In this document: piece after piece, positions 34,142-43,185 of the stretch
Layout: each line of letters starts with the position of its first letter
How positions within the stretch are numbered: position 1 is the first letter of the stretch
Assembly: GCA_017619585.1 (NCBI GenBank)
Contig: JAFZSA010000010.1
Location: forward strand, 7,511 to 71,510
Length of the DNA stretch: 64,000 nucleotides
Origin: Bacteroidaceae bacterium
GTDB taxonomy: Bacteria; Bacteroidota; Bacteroidia; Bacteroidales; Bacteroidaceae
Reading direction: 5' to 3'
Program-made: the position numbers and the translations under genes
Notes under the pieces: generated by a model
The model's input: the letters and a program-made list of their open reading frames with translations, nothing else
What the model was told of the DNA's origin: nothing
Databases searched by the model: none

Positions 34142-34214
34142 CATGCCTTTGATTTAACTAAAAACAAGCGAACACGCTATATATAAACTATTACTAACCT
34201 TATTTAAATTCATT

Positions 34215-37200
34215 ATGATGAACAAAAAACTTGTGAATCTGTGTATGACCGCACTTCTGAGTGTTGTCTCCACAACTGCGTGGGCTCTTTCCGAAGTGAA
34301 CGGGTTCTACCAGATTGGTTCAGCGGCAGACTTCAAAGCTTTCGCAGAACTTGTGAATGGTGGTAAACGAGATGCCAATGCCATTCTAACGGCTAACATT
34401 GATTTGGGCGCCACTACTACTCAAATCGGTATTGGAGGAGCCTACCAAGGTGTCTTCAATGGTGCAGGCCACACCATTTCCATCAGCCTTCCAGACCGTA
34501 CAGACGGCGAAGGTCCTGCTATTTTCCGTAATGTTGGTACTCGTAGTATAGTCCAGAACATTAAGGTAGAGGGAACCATTACAACTGGAACATCTAAGCA
34601 TACAGGCGCTATTGCCAACTACAGCACTGGTATCATCCGTAATTGCTTTGTTGACGTAGTTATAACATCTTCATTTGCTGATGACAAGGACGCCAGCATA
34701 GGTGGTCTGGTTGGTCAGTTGAACAGACCTGCTATCATTGACAACTGTCTTACTAAGGTAAAGATTGTTGGCTCAACAACACATAAATGCGGTGGTCTTG
34801 CTGCATGGGTTGACGAGCATCACGTTAGTTTGACAAACAATCTGGTTATCAATGATAAAGAGAGTGACTTCGTCTATTCAGATGGCTTAAGTGGTGGTCT
34901 TGCACGTGTAAGCAGTAGTAATCCTCTGAAAACTGTAGATCTGGAGACTTACAACGCAGACAGTTATAACAATCGTCCATGGGCTGCTAATGGCAACAAC
35001 TATGTAACCAACAACTGGGGCGTTGACAACCCTGTGGCAACTGTTGTTTCAGAAGAAGATCTGAAAAGCGGTAAGGTTTGCTTCCAGTTGAATAGCGACC
35101 AGAGTCAGATTCGTTGGGTACAGAACATAGGGGATGCTTACCCCGTTCCAACTATATTTGGTGAGGGTAAGGGACAGGTCTATGCATCTGCAGCTACCAA
35201 CTGTCAGGGTAAGGCAGAAGGTGATGTAACCTTCAGCAACACTCCCAGCAATGCTACAGTAACAAAACATACCTATGACAAGTATGGCGTCTGCACCACT
35301 TGCGGTAAGTTTAACTTCAACGGCTTCGACTTCGATGATCCCAAGAGATTCGATCCAATAAGCAAATCATTCCTTTTAGGTAGCACAGAAGACCTCTACA
35401 TGGCAGAAAGCTGGAACCGTTTCCAGAATGGTTTTAGATTGAACCTGAAGATGGTTAACGATATTACTTGTTCTACTCCTGCCGGTCAGTTTATTTTCAA
35501 CGCCAATGACTGGTCAGAAGGTAACTTCGACGGTGGCGGTCACGCTCTGACTATCGAGATGACAGGTATGGGTAACAATGCGTCACTCTTCCCACAGCGT
35601 CATTATGGTACTGTAGAGAACCTTATCTTGCACGGTAGGATTGAAACAAATGGTTCAAATTGGGGTTCTATCTCCAACGACAGCTACGAGTCTGCTGTCC
35701 GCAATGTATATTCCGATATTGACTTCGTTTCTACCAAAGTCGGTGATAACTCAGCAGGTGGTTTCTTCGGTATGATACGTACAGGAAAGACTATTGAAAA
35801 TTGTGTTTATGCAGGTACTATTACTTTGCCAGGTAAGGACGGTGGTGCAAGGTGTGCACGTGTCGGCGGTTTCGCAGGCTGGACACATGCACAGACCACT
35901 TTTAAAAACTGTGCTATCCTCGGTAAAATCATCGGTGCAGGTGACCAGACTTTGGACAATGATACCGAGAACTCCCAAAACATTGCCCGTAAACCCGAGA
36001 ATGTGATTACAGAGAATGTATATGTTCTGAATCCTATCACTGGTAATGCTGTTTCAGATCATAACAAGTACACCAAGATTGAGAATCCCGAAAGTGTTGC
36101 AAACGGTGAATTAGCATTCTTGCTGAACGGACAGCAGAACGGTCTGGAGCGTTTCTTCCAAAAGCTTGGCGAGGATCTCATGCCCATGCCTATTGCTAAG
36201 GAGGGTGCAATCGTTTACGCAAATGTTACAGCCGGTTATCGTTGCGATGGTTTGCCTTTAGGTGATGCTACCTTTACAAATACAGTAACAACTCCCGTTA
36301 TTCCTGATCATCAGTTCGATGCAGATTGCATCTGTACCGTCTGTGGCAACATGGAAACCGATGATGAAGGCTACAACAAGATTGTCAGCGCCAAGGGATT
36401 GGCTCGTTTCGCTGAATTGGTAAATGCAGGTAAGACCAACCTGAATGGTCGCGTATATAATGATATTGACTACACAACTTATGCTAAGGGCTTCATCGGT
36501 ACAGAGAGCAACAAATTCTCAGGTAAATTCGATGGTCAGATGTACACCATTACCACTGATATTAAAAACGATGAACAGGGAACTGGCCTCTTCGGTTCAG
36601 TCATTAATGCAACCATTAAGAATCTTGTTCTTAACGGTAGCGTAGAATCTTCTAAGAAATGGATTGGTGCTGTTGCTGGTATCACACGTGGTAACACCCT
36701 TATTGAAAACGTTGTTGCAAAATCTACTGTTAAGTTCACAGGTAATGGCGATTCTACTGGTGGTGGTCTCTGTGGTGACATGGAAGGTTCTTTCACCGTT
36801 AATAACTGTGCATTTGTTGGCTCATTCGATATGCCCAATGGTACAAATGTAGGCGGTTTGGTAAGCTGGACAGGTAACGGTAAGTTCAATAACTGTTATG
36901 TCGCTCCAGTAGAGGTTATTACATACAATTCCTACAAGGATTTTGTTTCTGGTGGTGCAGCTGGTTGCGTTAATTGTTATGCTGTAGCAAATAATGATGC
37001 TAAGCTTGCTAACGGTGAACTTTGCTTGATGCTGAATAATGGCTGGTACCAGACTATTGGCACAGATAGTTATCCTGTTCCATTTAAGACTCATGGTATT
37101 GTAAAGCAGATTTCTGAGGCTGGCTATGCTACTCTGTATGTAGCTGATACCGACGTTGAGATTCCCGCAGGCGTTACTGCTAACGTAGGCGTACTTGAAG

Positions 37201-37634
37201 GAAACTGGCTGGTAATGAAGGCTATCGAGGGCAAGATTGCTGCCGGTGAAGCTGTTGTACTGAAGGGCGAAGCAGGTATCTACAGCTTTGTTCCCACAAC
37301 AGGTGCTACAAAGGCTGCTGCTAACGACCTGAAGGGTGCTGCAGTTGAAACAGACGCTACAGGCAAGTACGTTCTGGCTCAGCCTGAGAACGAAGCTGTT
37401 GGCTTCTACCTGGCTAATGGTGGTAAGATTGCTGCCGGCAAGGCATACCTTGAGCTTCCTGCTGCTGGCGTTAAGGCATTCTACTTCGAAGCTGACGATG
37501 CTACTGCAATCAACGAGGTTAATGCTCAATGCTCAATGGTCAATGGTCAATCAATCTACAACCTGGCTGGTCAGCGCATCAATAAGCTGCAGAAGGGCAT
37601 CAATATTGTTGGTGGTAAGAAAATCCTTTTTTAA
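34215..37634 (+). CDS. Large exported GLUG-repeat protein with CxxC motifs and the shared peptide-linked tail
   Basis: 1139 residues (start at 34215 or the next ATG, 34218). After the signal peptide, three GLUG-type beta-helix blocks occur (about 30-320, 400-660, 725-930), each opening with a pattern like FAELVNGGK and a buried DLGATTTQIG or DIDY strand. Two short links carry HTYDKYGVCTTCG and HQFDADCICTVCG, a H-x-[YF]-D-x-x-x-x-C-x-x-C-G motif. The shared tail (about 960-1139: AGYATLYVADTDVEI ... LAGQRINKLQKGINIVGGKK) contains an in-frame CTCAATGGTCAATGG-type repeat (NAQCSMVNGQ). A peptide gene follows after 38 bases. Probably a secreted adhesin-like protein. Confidence 0.86.
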   Translation: MMNKKLVNLCMTALLSVVSTTAWALSEVNGFYQIGSAADFKAFAELVNGGKRDANAILTANIDLGATTTQIGIGGAYQGVFNGAGHTISISLPDRTDGEGPAIFRNVGTRSIVQNIKVEGTITTGTSKHTGAIANYSTGIIRNCFVDVVITSSFADDKDASIGGLVGQLNRPAIIDNCLTKVKIVGSTTHKCGGLAAWVDEHHVSLTNNLVINDKESDFVYSDGLSGGLARVSSSNPLKTVDLETYNADSYNNRPWAANGNNYVTNNWGVDNPVATVVSEEDLKSGKVCFQLNSDQSQIRWVQNIGDAYPVPTIFGEGKGQVYASAATNCQGKAEGDVTFSNTPSNATVTKHTYDKYGVCTTCGKFNFNGFDFDDPKRFDPISKSFLLGSTEDLYMAESWNRFQNGFRLNLKMVNDITCSTPAGQFIFNANDWSEGNFDGGGHALTIEMTGMGNNASLFPQRHYGTVENLILHGRIETNGSNWGSISNDSYESAVRNVYSDIDFVSTKVGDNSAGGFFGMIRTGKTIENCVYAGTITLPGKDGGARCARVGGFAGWTHAQTTFKNCAILGKIIGAGDQTLDNDTENSQNIARKPENVITENVYVLNPITGNAVSDHNKYTKIENPESVANGELAFLLNGQQNGLERFFQKLGEDLMPMPIAKEGAIVYANVTAGYRCDGLPLGDATFTNTVTTPVIPDHQFDADCICTVCGNMETDDEGYNKIVSAKGLARFAELVNAGKTNLNGRVYNDIDYTTYAKGFIGTESNKFSGKFDGQMYTITTDIKNDEQGTGLFGSVINATIKNLVLNGSVESSKKWIGAVAGITRGNTLIENVVAKSTVKFTGNGDSTGGGLCGDMEGSFTVNNCAFVGSFDMPNGTNVGGLVSWTGNGKFNNCYVAPVEVITYNSYKDFVSGGAAGCVNCYAVANNDAKLANGELCLMLNNGWYQTIGTDSYPVPFKTHGIVKQISEAGYATLYVADTDVEIPAGVTANVGVLEGNWLVMKAIEGKIAAGEAVVLKGEAGIYSFVPTTGATKAAANDLKGAAVETDATGKYVLAQPENEAVGFYLANGGKIAAGKAYLELPAAGVKAFYFEADDATAINEVNAQCSMVNGQSIYNLAGQRINKLQKGINIVGGKKILF

Positions 37635-37672
37635 TTCATAATTCGTAATTCATAATTCATAATATTATGACG

Positions 37673-37825
37673 ATGAGATATATTAAACCCGCCTTTAAGG
37701 TAGAATCGGCTCAGGTTGTCAACATGTTGGCAGAGAGCCTGGCAATAAATGGTGACACCACTGTAAATGGTGGTGATGCACTGACAAAGGAAAATGATTG
37801 GGCCATCTGGTCCGACGAGGACTAA
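37673..37825 (+). CDS. MLAES-family micro-peptide 3 (50 residues)
   Basis: Begins MRYIKPAFKVESAQVVNMLA, continues ESLAINGDTTVNGGDALTKE and ends NDWAIWSDED. The 38-base spacer before it (AATTCATAATTCGTAATTC and so on to ATTATGACG) is practically identical to the spacer before peptide 1 at 7288-7325. An in-frame ATG lies 6 bases upstream (37667). A terminator follows. Function unknown. Confidence 0.88.
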   Translation: MRYIKPAFKVESAQVVNMLAESLAINGDTTVNGGDALTKENDWAIWSDED

Positions 37826-37851
37826 TCCTAATTATTATAACTAATTATCAG

Positions 37852-37883
37852 AAGGCAACTCCACATTCGGGGTTGCCTTTTGT
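37852..37883 (+). terminator. Terminator of peptide unit 3
   Basis: AAGGCAAC (37852-37859) / GTTGCCTT (37872-37879), followed by TTGTTAT. Confidence 0.8.
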
Positions 37884-37934
37884 TATGGATATAAAACAAA
37901 TTTAGTGTTAAAACGAAAAAATATTATGATTTTA

Positions 37935-37965
37935 TTTGTTTATATATAAATAAGGTATATATTTG
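37935..37965 (+). promoter_or_regulatory. Promoter of peptide unit 4
   Basis: TTTG (37935-37938), 19 bases containing TATATATAAATAAGG, TATATTTG (37958-37965). Confidence 0.88.
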
Positions 37966-38050
37966 CCATGAACTTAACGTTAACTTTGAAGACAAACCAA
38001 CTATTTCTATATAGATACATTAAACTATTACTAACCTAAATTCAAACATT

Positions 38051-41000
38051 ATGAGAAAAATCAAACTTCTCTTAGCCGCCATGCTTTGCATAGTCGGTAC
38101 AGGTATGGTGAAGGCAGATGTAATTACAGCTGCTGATCAACTATCCAACACGAAGGTCTATACAATTAAGACCACGCGTGGCTATATGACACTGAATGCA
38201 GCACAGACAATGATTGTTTCATCGCACAAAAGTGATGGAGGAACAGTCAATGATGATGCAGCAACGGACGATGCTTCTAAACAGTTCGGTATCATTGAGT
38301 TTAATGGCAAGTACTTCCTCTACAGTCCAAAACTGAACAAGTTTGCCAGCCTGCAGAACCAATCATTGGTATTCAAGAATGACAGAGGAATTGCCCTTGC
38401 AATCACAACAGACGGCAAAGACAATCCTGATGGTTCTACATTACGTTTCTTCGCATACAAAATTGGTTCTGAAGGTTTCAATAAGTGGTGCCTCAATAAC
38501 AACAACAGTGGCAACCTTGTACTCAACAGTTACAACGGAGCTGAAGCAGGCAACACTGTATCCATTGAAGAAGTAGTAGGTAAAACTCTGGACACTAATG
38601 CTGCTATGACGGCATTCAACAGCAAACCAGATTTCTCTGACCCACACAAAGTCTATAATATTACAAACAAGCGTGTAACAAATTGGACTGCAAATTCCGA
38701 GAACAAGGGACTAATTGGTACAACAGCTTATACTGATGCTTCAAATGAGCAACAGCAGTTTGTATTCTTCAAATATGAAGGCAAGCAGTATCTCTATAAT
38801 GTTGGTGCCAAGAAGTTTGTTGCAACAGATGGATCTTTGACAAATAACAAGACAGAGGCAGCTACCATTGCTATATGGTACACCGAAGATTCTTCCTATC
38901 CTTATTGCTTCTATATTGAGGAACGCGGATTACTCTTCAATGGTCAAACAGCTGGTGGATTTTCCATCAATGCGTGGAATAGCAGCATAGACGATGGAAA
39001 CAAACACAATCTTGTTGAAGTTGCAGACGTTGATAAATACGATGAGGTATTGGCTATTTTTGAGACACCTTCATGGGATGTAACATATAACATCTTCTTA
39101 AACGGATCTAAGGTTGCAACCTTTGTTCAGACACAAGATAAGGATTCTGAGGCAACACTGCCCTCTTCTGCATTGAGGTCTTACTGTACATACACATACG
39201 ATCAAACAAAGATTACCACAGGTGTAACAGAGGTTAATGTAACAGCTACATGGAATGGTCCGTTCGAAATCTCCAAAGATTTTGCTAATGCACATTGGTA
39301 TGATATGGCAATGCGCGGCACATGGTATGTAACTTCTGACAAGAAGGATGCTGATGGCGCTTACAAGACCCAGAATGCCAACACAATGGGTCTCGTTGAG
39401 GATTCTTATCAGTGGGCATTCTTGGGTAATCCTTGGGAGGGTTTCAAGATTGTCAACAAAGCAGCTGGTGAAGGCAAGAGCTTTGGTTGGACTAATGAGA
39501 ACCAGACAAATGCAGGCATCCCAACAGTAATGGATGATACTGAAGGTAATCATGGTTGGAACATCGTTCCCAACACCAACACTTCTGTTCCCGCAGGCTC
39601 ATTCTGCTTGAATGTTCCTGGAACTAACCTTTATATCAACCAGTATGGTGGTGCAGGCGGTTCTGTTAAGTTCTGGAATAGTACTGGTAACATCGGTGAT
39701 GCCGGATCTGCTTTCACTGTATTTGATGTTCCAACTAACTTCGCAGAGTTTGTAACATCCGAGATAGCTCCTTCTATCGAGGCAACAGGTTATTTTGCAC
39801 TCACCGATGCTGCCAAGACTGCAATTGGTTATGATCCCGCTTACAAGACAGAATGTCCCTTCGATGCCTATAAGAGCATGAAGGAGAAACTGGCTGCAGC
39901 TTTGAACGATATCAACAACTTCATTCTTCCAGAGACTGGTTACTACAATCTGAAGAATAAGAACTATGGCACATATTTGGGTATTGATCCCAGTGATGCT
40001 AACATGTATGGTAACTACAAAGTCTGCAATCTTCCCAAGCAGATTGTGAAACTGACTAAGAATGACGACAATACTTACACAATCGGCTTGATGGGTAAGT
40101 TTGCTCCCGCTACTGTAAAACAGAGTGAATCAGTTACAGCTACTACTGATGCCGCTAACTATACTGTTGTTATAACCAAGCCCGGATATGCAGCATTCCA
40201 GGCTGATCCAGAATCACAGTATTCTTGTCTGCACTGCCGTGCAGCCGGTGACATTGTAGGTTGGGAAGCTCCTGCCGATGCTTCTTTATGGGAAGTTCTT
40301 GACCCTGGATACATTGAGTACACCGTTGGCGAAGCAGGCTATGCAACCGCATACTTCCCCTTCGCAGTAACAATACCAGAACCCGAAAAGATTGCCGTTC
40401 CTGAGGCTAAGGGCGTTTGGACATTCGATGATACAGAGAACCTGTTAGCAGGTACTGGCGTAGGAACAATGACTCCTGCAAAGGAATATCCAATTTTGGA
40501 AAACAAGAATACTGTTGAAGATGCAGCAGACCTTGCCGAAGTTAACATCACTGCTGTTGCCGGACCTGCAGACGGAAATGGCGCAATCAGCGTTCCTGCT
40601 GGTGCCAGCCTGAAGATGGCTCACAACCTTGGCGAATCAACAATAAACTACTTCACCTACATGATGGATGTCAAGTTAGCAAATGTTCAGAAATACACTT
40701 CTCTCTACCAGTCAAATGGTAACAACACTAATGACGCTGAGCTTTTCATTTACAAAGGAAAGGTTGGAGTTAACTTTAATGGAGTAGGTTATGTAGGCGA
40801 GATTAATCCTGACACATGGTATCGCATAATATTCGTATCTGAAAACGGACTTCCCACAATCTACGTTGATGGTAAACAGGTTGCAAAAGCTACAAAAGCC
40901 GATGGTAGATGGACTATGGATCCAACTACTCTATTCTTTGCTGATGAAGATGGCGAGGAAACTGAGGTTGTAACTTCAGAGATTCGCTTCTGGGATGTTG

Positions 41001-41614
41001 CCTTGAACGCAACAGAAGTCAAGATGCTCGGTTCCGTAGGTACAACACCGACAGTAGAAACCAAGACAGTCAGCGCTTACACAGGCTCTATCATGGGTAA
41101 CTGGATTCAGACAACTGAAGTTGCAGACGGTATCATTCCCGAGGCTACTCCTGTAATCCTCAAGGGTGATCCATTCACTTATAAGTTCAAGGTTGGCGTA
41201 TTCGAAGAAGAAGATCCTGAAAACGCTCTGAAGATTTACGACAAGACTGTTGACGGTGGCAAGGCTCTCGCTAAGAAGCAAGTTATCCCCGAGCCCGTCT
41301 TGAACAACGACCTGAAGGGTACCTTCGAACCCATCTCAGCAGAAGGCAAGTATGTTCTGGCTAAGCCAGAGGGTAAGGATGTATGCTTCTACCAGGCAAT
41401 CTCTGGTAATATCGAGCCATGCAAGGCTTATCTGGAGCTTAACTCTGAAGTAAAGGCATTCTTCATCAACTTTGACGGCAACGCCACTGCTATTGAAAGC
41501 CTCACCCCAGCAAACGCTGAAGGTAATGCTGCTATCTACAATATTGCTGGTCAGCGCATAAGCAAGCTGCAGAAGGGCATCAACATCGTGAACGGTAAGA
41601 AGATACTAAGATAA
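38051..41614 (+). CDS. Large exported protein with trefoil-like and LamG domains and the shared peptide-linked tail
   Basis: 1187 residues: signal peptide (MRKIKLLLAAMLCIVGTGMVKA), repeated ricin-type/trefoil-like units in the N-terminal half (VYTIKTTRGYMTLN; FNGKYFLYSPKLNKFASLQN; KQYLYNVGAKKFVATDG; FCLNVPGTNLYINQYGGAGG), then a LamG-like domain (about 790-1000: GVWTFDDTENLLAG, PTIYVDGKQVAKATKADGRW). The split tail (AGYATAYFPFAVTIP near 760, then GKYVLAKPEGKDVCFYQAIS and IAGQRISKLQKGINIVNGKK) shows the LamG inserted inside the shared tail module. A peptide gene follows after 61 bases. Likely binds glycans at the cell surface. Confidence 0.84.
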   Translation: MRKIKLLLAAMLCIVGTGMVKADVITAADQLSNTKVYTIKTTRGYMTLNAAQTMIVSSHKSDGGTVNDDAATDDASKQFGIIEFNGKYFLYSPKLNKFASLQNQSLVFKNDRGIALAITTDGKDNPDGSTLRFFAYKIGSEGFNKWCLNNNNSGNLVLNSYNGAEAGNTVSIEEVVGKTLDTNAAMTAFNSKPDFSDPHKVYNITNKRVTNWTANSENKGLIGTTAYTDASNEQQQFVFFKYEGKQYLYNVGAKKFVATDGSLTNNKTEAATIAIWYTEDSSYPYCFYIEERGLLFNGQTAGGFSINAWNSSIDDGNKHNLVEVADVDKYDEVLAIFETPSWDVTYNIFLNGSKVATFVQTQDKDSEATLPSSALRSYCTYTYDQTKITTGVTEVNVTATWNGPFEISKDFANAHWYDMAMRGTWYVTSDKKDADGAYKTQNANTMGLVEDSYQWAFLGNPWEGFKIVNKAAGEGKSFGWTNENQTNAGIPTVMDDTEGNHGWNIVPNTNTSVPAGSFCLNVPGTNLYINQYGGAGGSVKFWNSTGNIGDAGSAFTVFDVPTNFAEFVTSEIAPSIEATGYFALTDAAKTAIGYDPAYKTECPFDAYKSMKEKLAAALNDINNFILPETGYYNLKNKNYGTYLGIDPSDANMYGNYKVCNLPKQIVKLTKNDDNTYTIGLMGKFAPATVKQSESVTATTDAANYTVVITKPGYAAFQADPESQYSCLHCRAAGDIVGWEAPADASLWEVLDPGYIEYTVGEAGYATAYFPFAVTIPEPEKIAVPEAKGVWTFDDTENLLAGTGVGTMTPAKEYPILENKNTVEDAADLAEVNITAVAGPADGNGAISVPAGASLKMAHNLGESTINYFTYMMDVKLANVQKYTSLYQSNGNNTNDAELFIYKGKVGVNFNGVGYVGEINPDTWYRIIFVSENGLPTIYVDGKQVAKATKADGRWTMDPTTLFFADEDGEETEVVTSEIRFWDVALNATEVKMLGSVGTTPTVETKTVSAYTGSIMGNWIQTTEVADGIIPEATPVILKGDPFTYKFKVGVFEEEDPENALKIYDKTVDGGKALAKKQVIPEPVLNNDLKGTFEPISAEGKYVLAKPEGKDVCFYQAISGNIEPCKAYLELNSEVKAFFINFDGNATAIESLTPANAEGNAAIYNIAGQRISKLQKGINIVNGKKILR

Positions 41615-41675
41615 AAGACCTACAGCCTACCCCCATCCCCTCCCAAAGGGAAGGCGGGGAGGCCAAAACTATATT

Positions 41676-41831
41676 ATGAGATACATTAAGCCATCTTTAA
41701 AGGTTGAATCGGCTCAGCCTGCACAGATGTTGGCAGAGAGCCTGGTAATTAATGGTGATACTACCGTAAATGGTAGTGATGCCCTGACTAAGGAAAATGA
41801 CTGGAATATCTGGTCAGATGACGAAGAGTAA
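41676..41831 (+). CDS. MLAES-family micro-peptide 4 (51 residues)
   Basis: Begins MRYIKPSLKVESAQPAQMLA, continues ESLVINGDTTVNGSDALTKE and ends NDWNIWSDDEE. It shares 71 identical bases with peptide 2. A GC-rich palindrome (about 41630-41662) separates it from the tail protein. A 12-bp terminator stem follows. Function unknown. Confidence 0.88.
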   Translation: MRYIKPSLKVESAQPAQMLAESLVINGDTTVNGSDALTKENDWNIWSDDEE

Positions 41832-41850
41832 AATCTTTGCACTATAATTT

Positions 41851-41888
41851 AGAAGGCAGCTCCCTTTCGTGAGAGCTGCCTTCTTTTA
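41851..41888 (+). terminator. Terminator of peptide unit 4
   Basis: 12-bp perfect stem AGAAGGCAGCTC (41851-41862) / GAGCTGCCTTCT (41873-41884) followed by TTTAT. Confidence 0.9.
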
Positions 41889-41939
41889 TCTTCACAATTA
41901 TACTCACACAGAGTCCACAGAAATACACAGATTTTTTTC

Positions 41940-42370
41940 AACAAAAACCAGGAAAACCCTTTTGTTCTGGCTGAGGCTTTCCCTCTGATGCCGTATCTGT
42001 GTTCTATTACTTGTAAGCAAGCTTTCAGATAATAGCTCACAAATACATCATCAATCTCAATGAGATTTCAGCCAGAACAAAAGAAAAACCCCGCTTCGCT
42101 TAAAAACATTTCCCTCCAATAGAGAAGGGTTAGCGGTTAAGGATTAGCGGTTAGCTTGAACAAAATAGTTGACGTTTACGTTTGCGTTTACGTATAAACA
42201 AATGGTTTTCAATGTTTTTCTTTTTGAAAGCTTTGATATCTGAAAGATATGTTATGGTATTGGCAGGAAGATGGTGGAAGCTGGCTTACACAAAACTTCA
42301 TGACAATAGCAGAACAAAAGCACAATGTGCCAAAGCTTGCAAAAAGGATTTTTAAAGGTTTTTGTTTATA
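41940..42370 (+). repeat. Two-hairpin composite element, copy A
   Basis: Hairpin 1: 16-bp perfect arms CTTTTGTTCTGGCTGA (41959-41974) and its complement (42068-42083), with further pairing inside. Middle: CCCCGCTTCGCT, TTAGCGGTTAAGGATTAGCG and ACGTTTACGTTTGCG minisatellite-like words. Hairpin 2: CTTTTTGAAAGCTTTG (42220-42235) and CAAAGCTTGCAAAAAG (42331-42346). The same element recurs at 46.7 (inverted), 59.8 and 63.6 kb. No gene is seen in this 686-base gap. Confidence 0.85.
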
Positions 42371-42446
42371 ATGACACAAAACTATGCATTATGAACTATG
42401 AACTATGAATTAAACGAGATCTGTGTGAGTTTTTCTTTTAAATATC

Positions 42447-42477
42447 TTGCTCGTATAAGTTATTTTGCATACATTTG
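42447..42477 (+). promoter_or_regulatory. Promoter of the rubrerythrin gene
   Basis: TTG (42447-42449), 20 bases, TACATTTG (42470-42477), 41 bases before the ATG. Confidence 0.75.
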
Positions 42478-42517
42478 CAAAAGCAACAAATGTTTAACCA
42501 TATAATAGAATCGAATT

Positions 42518-43081
42518 ATGGCAAAATGGATATGTCCTGTATGCGGTTATGTTCACGAAGGTGATACCGCTCCCGAGAAGTGCCCCCAGTGCAAAGTTCC
42601 TGGAAGTAAGTTTAAGAAAGTCGAGGAGGATGCTCCCCTGCAGTTTGTAACCGAGCATGAATTGGGCATTGCCGATGCCATTCCCGCAGGTGCTGACGGA
42701 GACTTCGTTCGCCAAGGTCTGAAGGATCACTTCATGGGCGAATGTACCGAGGTTGGTATGTACCTGGCTATGAGTCGTCAGGCCGACCGTGAAGGCTACC
42801 CAGAGATTGCTGAGGCTTTCAAGCGTTATGCCTACGAGGAGGCTGATCATGCTTCACGCTTTGCAGAGATGTTAGGCGAGGTCGTATGGGATACCAAGAC
42901 CAATGTAGAGAAGCGTATGATGGCCGAGGAAGGTGCTTGCAAGGGCAAGATGGAGATTGCCAAGGTGGCCAAGCAGCTGAACCTGGATGCTATCCATGAC
43001 TCTGTTCATGAGATGGCTAAGGATGAGGCCCGTCACGGTGCCGGCTTCCAGGGCTTGTTTAATAGGTACTTTAAGAAATAA
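42518..43081 (+). CDS. rbr: Rubrerythrin with N-terminal rubredoxin domain (reverse rubrerythrin)
   Basis: 187 residues. Rubredoxin iron site: Cys6, Cys9 ([10 protein letters not shown]) and Cys22, Cys25 (CPQC). The ferritin-like four-helix domain carries diiron ligands in [22 protein letters not shown] and DEARHGAGF. The domain order is the reverse of classical rubrerythrin. It reduces hydrogen peroxide in the cytoplasm of anaerobes. Single-gene unit with its own promoter and terminator. Confidence 0.95.
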   Translation: MAKWICPVCGYVHEGDTAPEKCPQCKVPGSKFKKVEEDAPLQFVTEHELGIADAIPAGADGDFVRQGLKDHFMGECTEVGMYLAMSRQADREGYPEIAEAFKRYAYEEADHASRFAEMLGEVVWDTKTNVEKRMMAEEGACKGKMEIAKVAKQLNLDAIHDSVHEMAKDEARHGAGFQGLFNRYFKK

Positions 43082-43091
43082 GACCCACCCC

Positions 43092-43124
43092 AAGCCCCTC
43101 CCGTCAGGGAGGGGCTTTTTTTTT
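43092..43124 (+). terminator. Terminator of the rubrerythrin gene formed by a GC-rich repeat
   Basis: AAGCCCCTCCC (43092-43102) / GGGAGGGGCTT (43107-43117), four-base loop, then TTTTTTT. It is a member of the GC-rich dispersed repeat family serving as a terminator. A second copy (43153-43185) lies just after the stop of the BASS gene. Confidence 0.88.
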
Positions 43125-43185
43125 AAACATTTATTATTAGAGGATGCCAGTTCCACCTCCCTCCCACGGGAGGGTCGGGGAGGGG

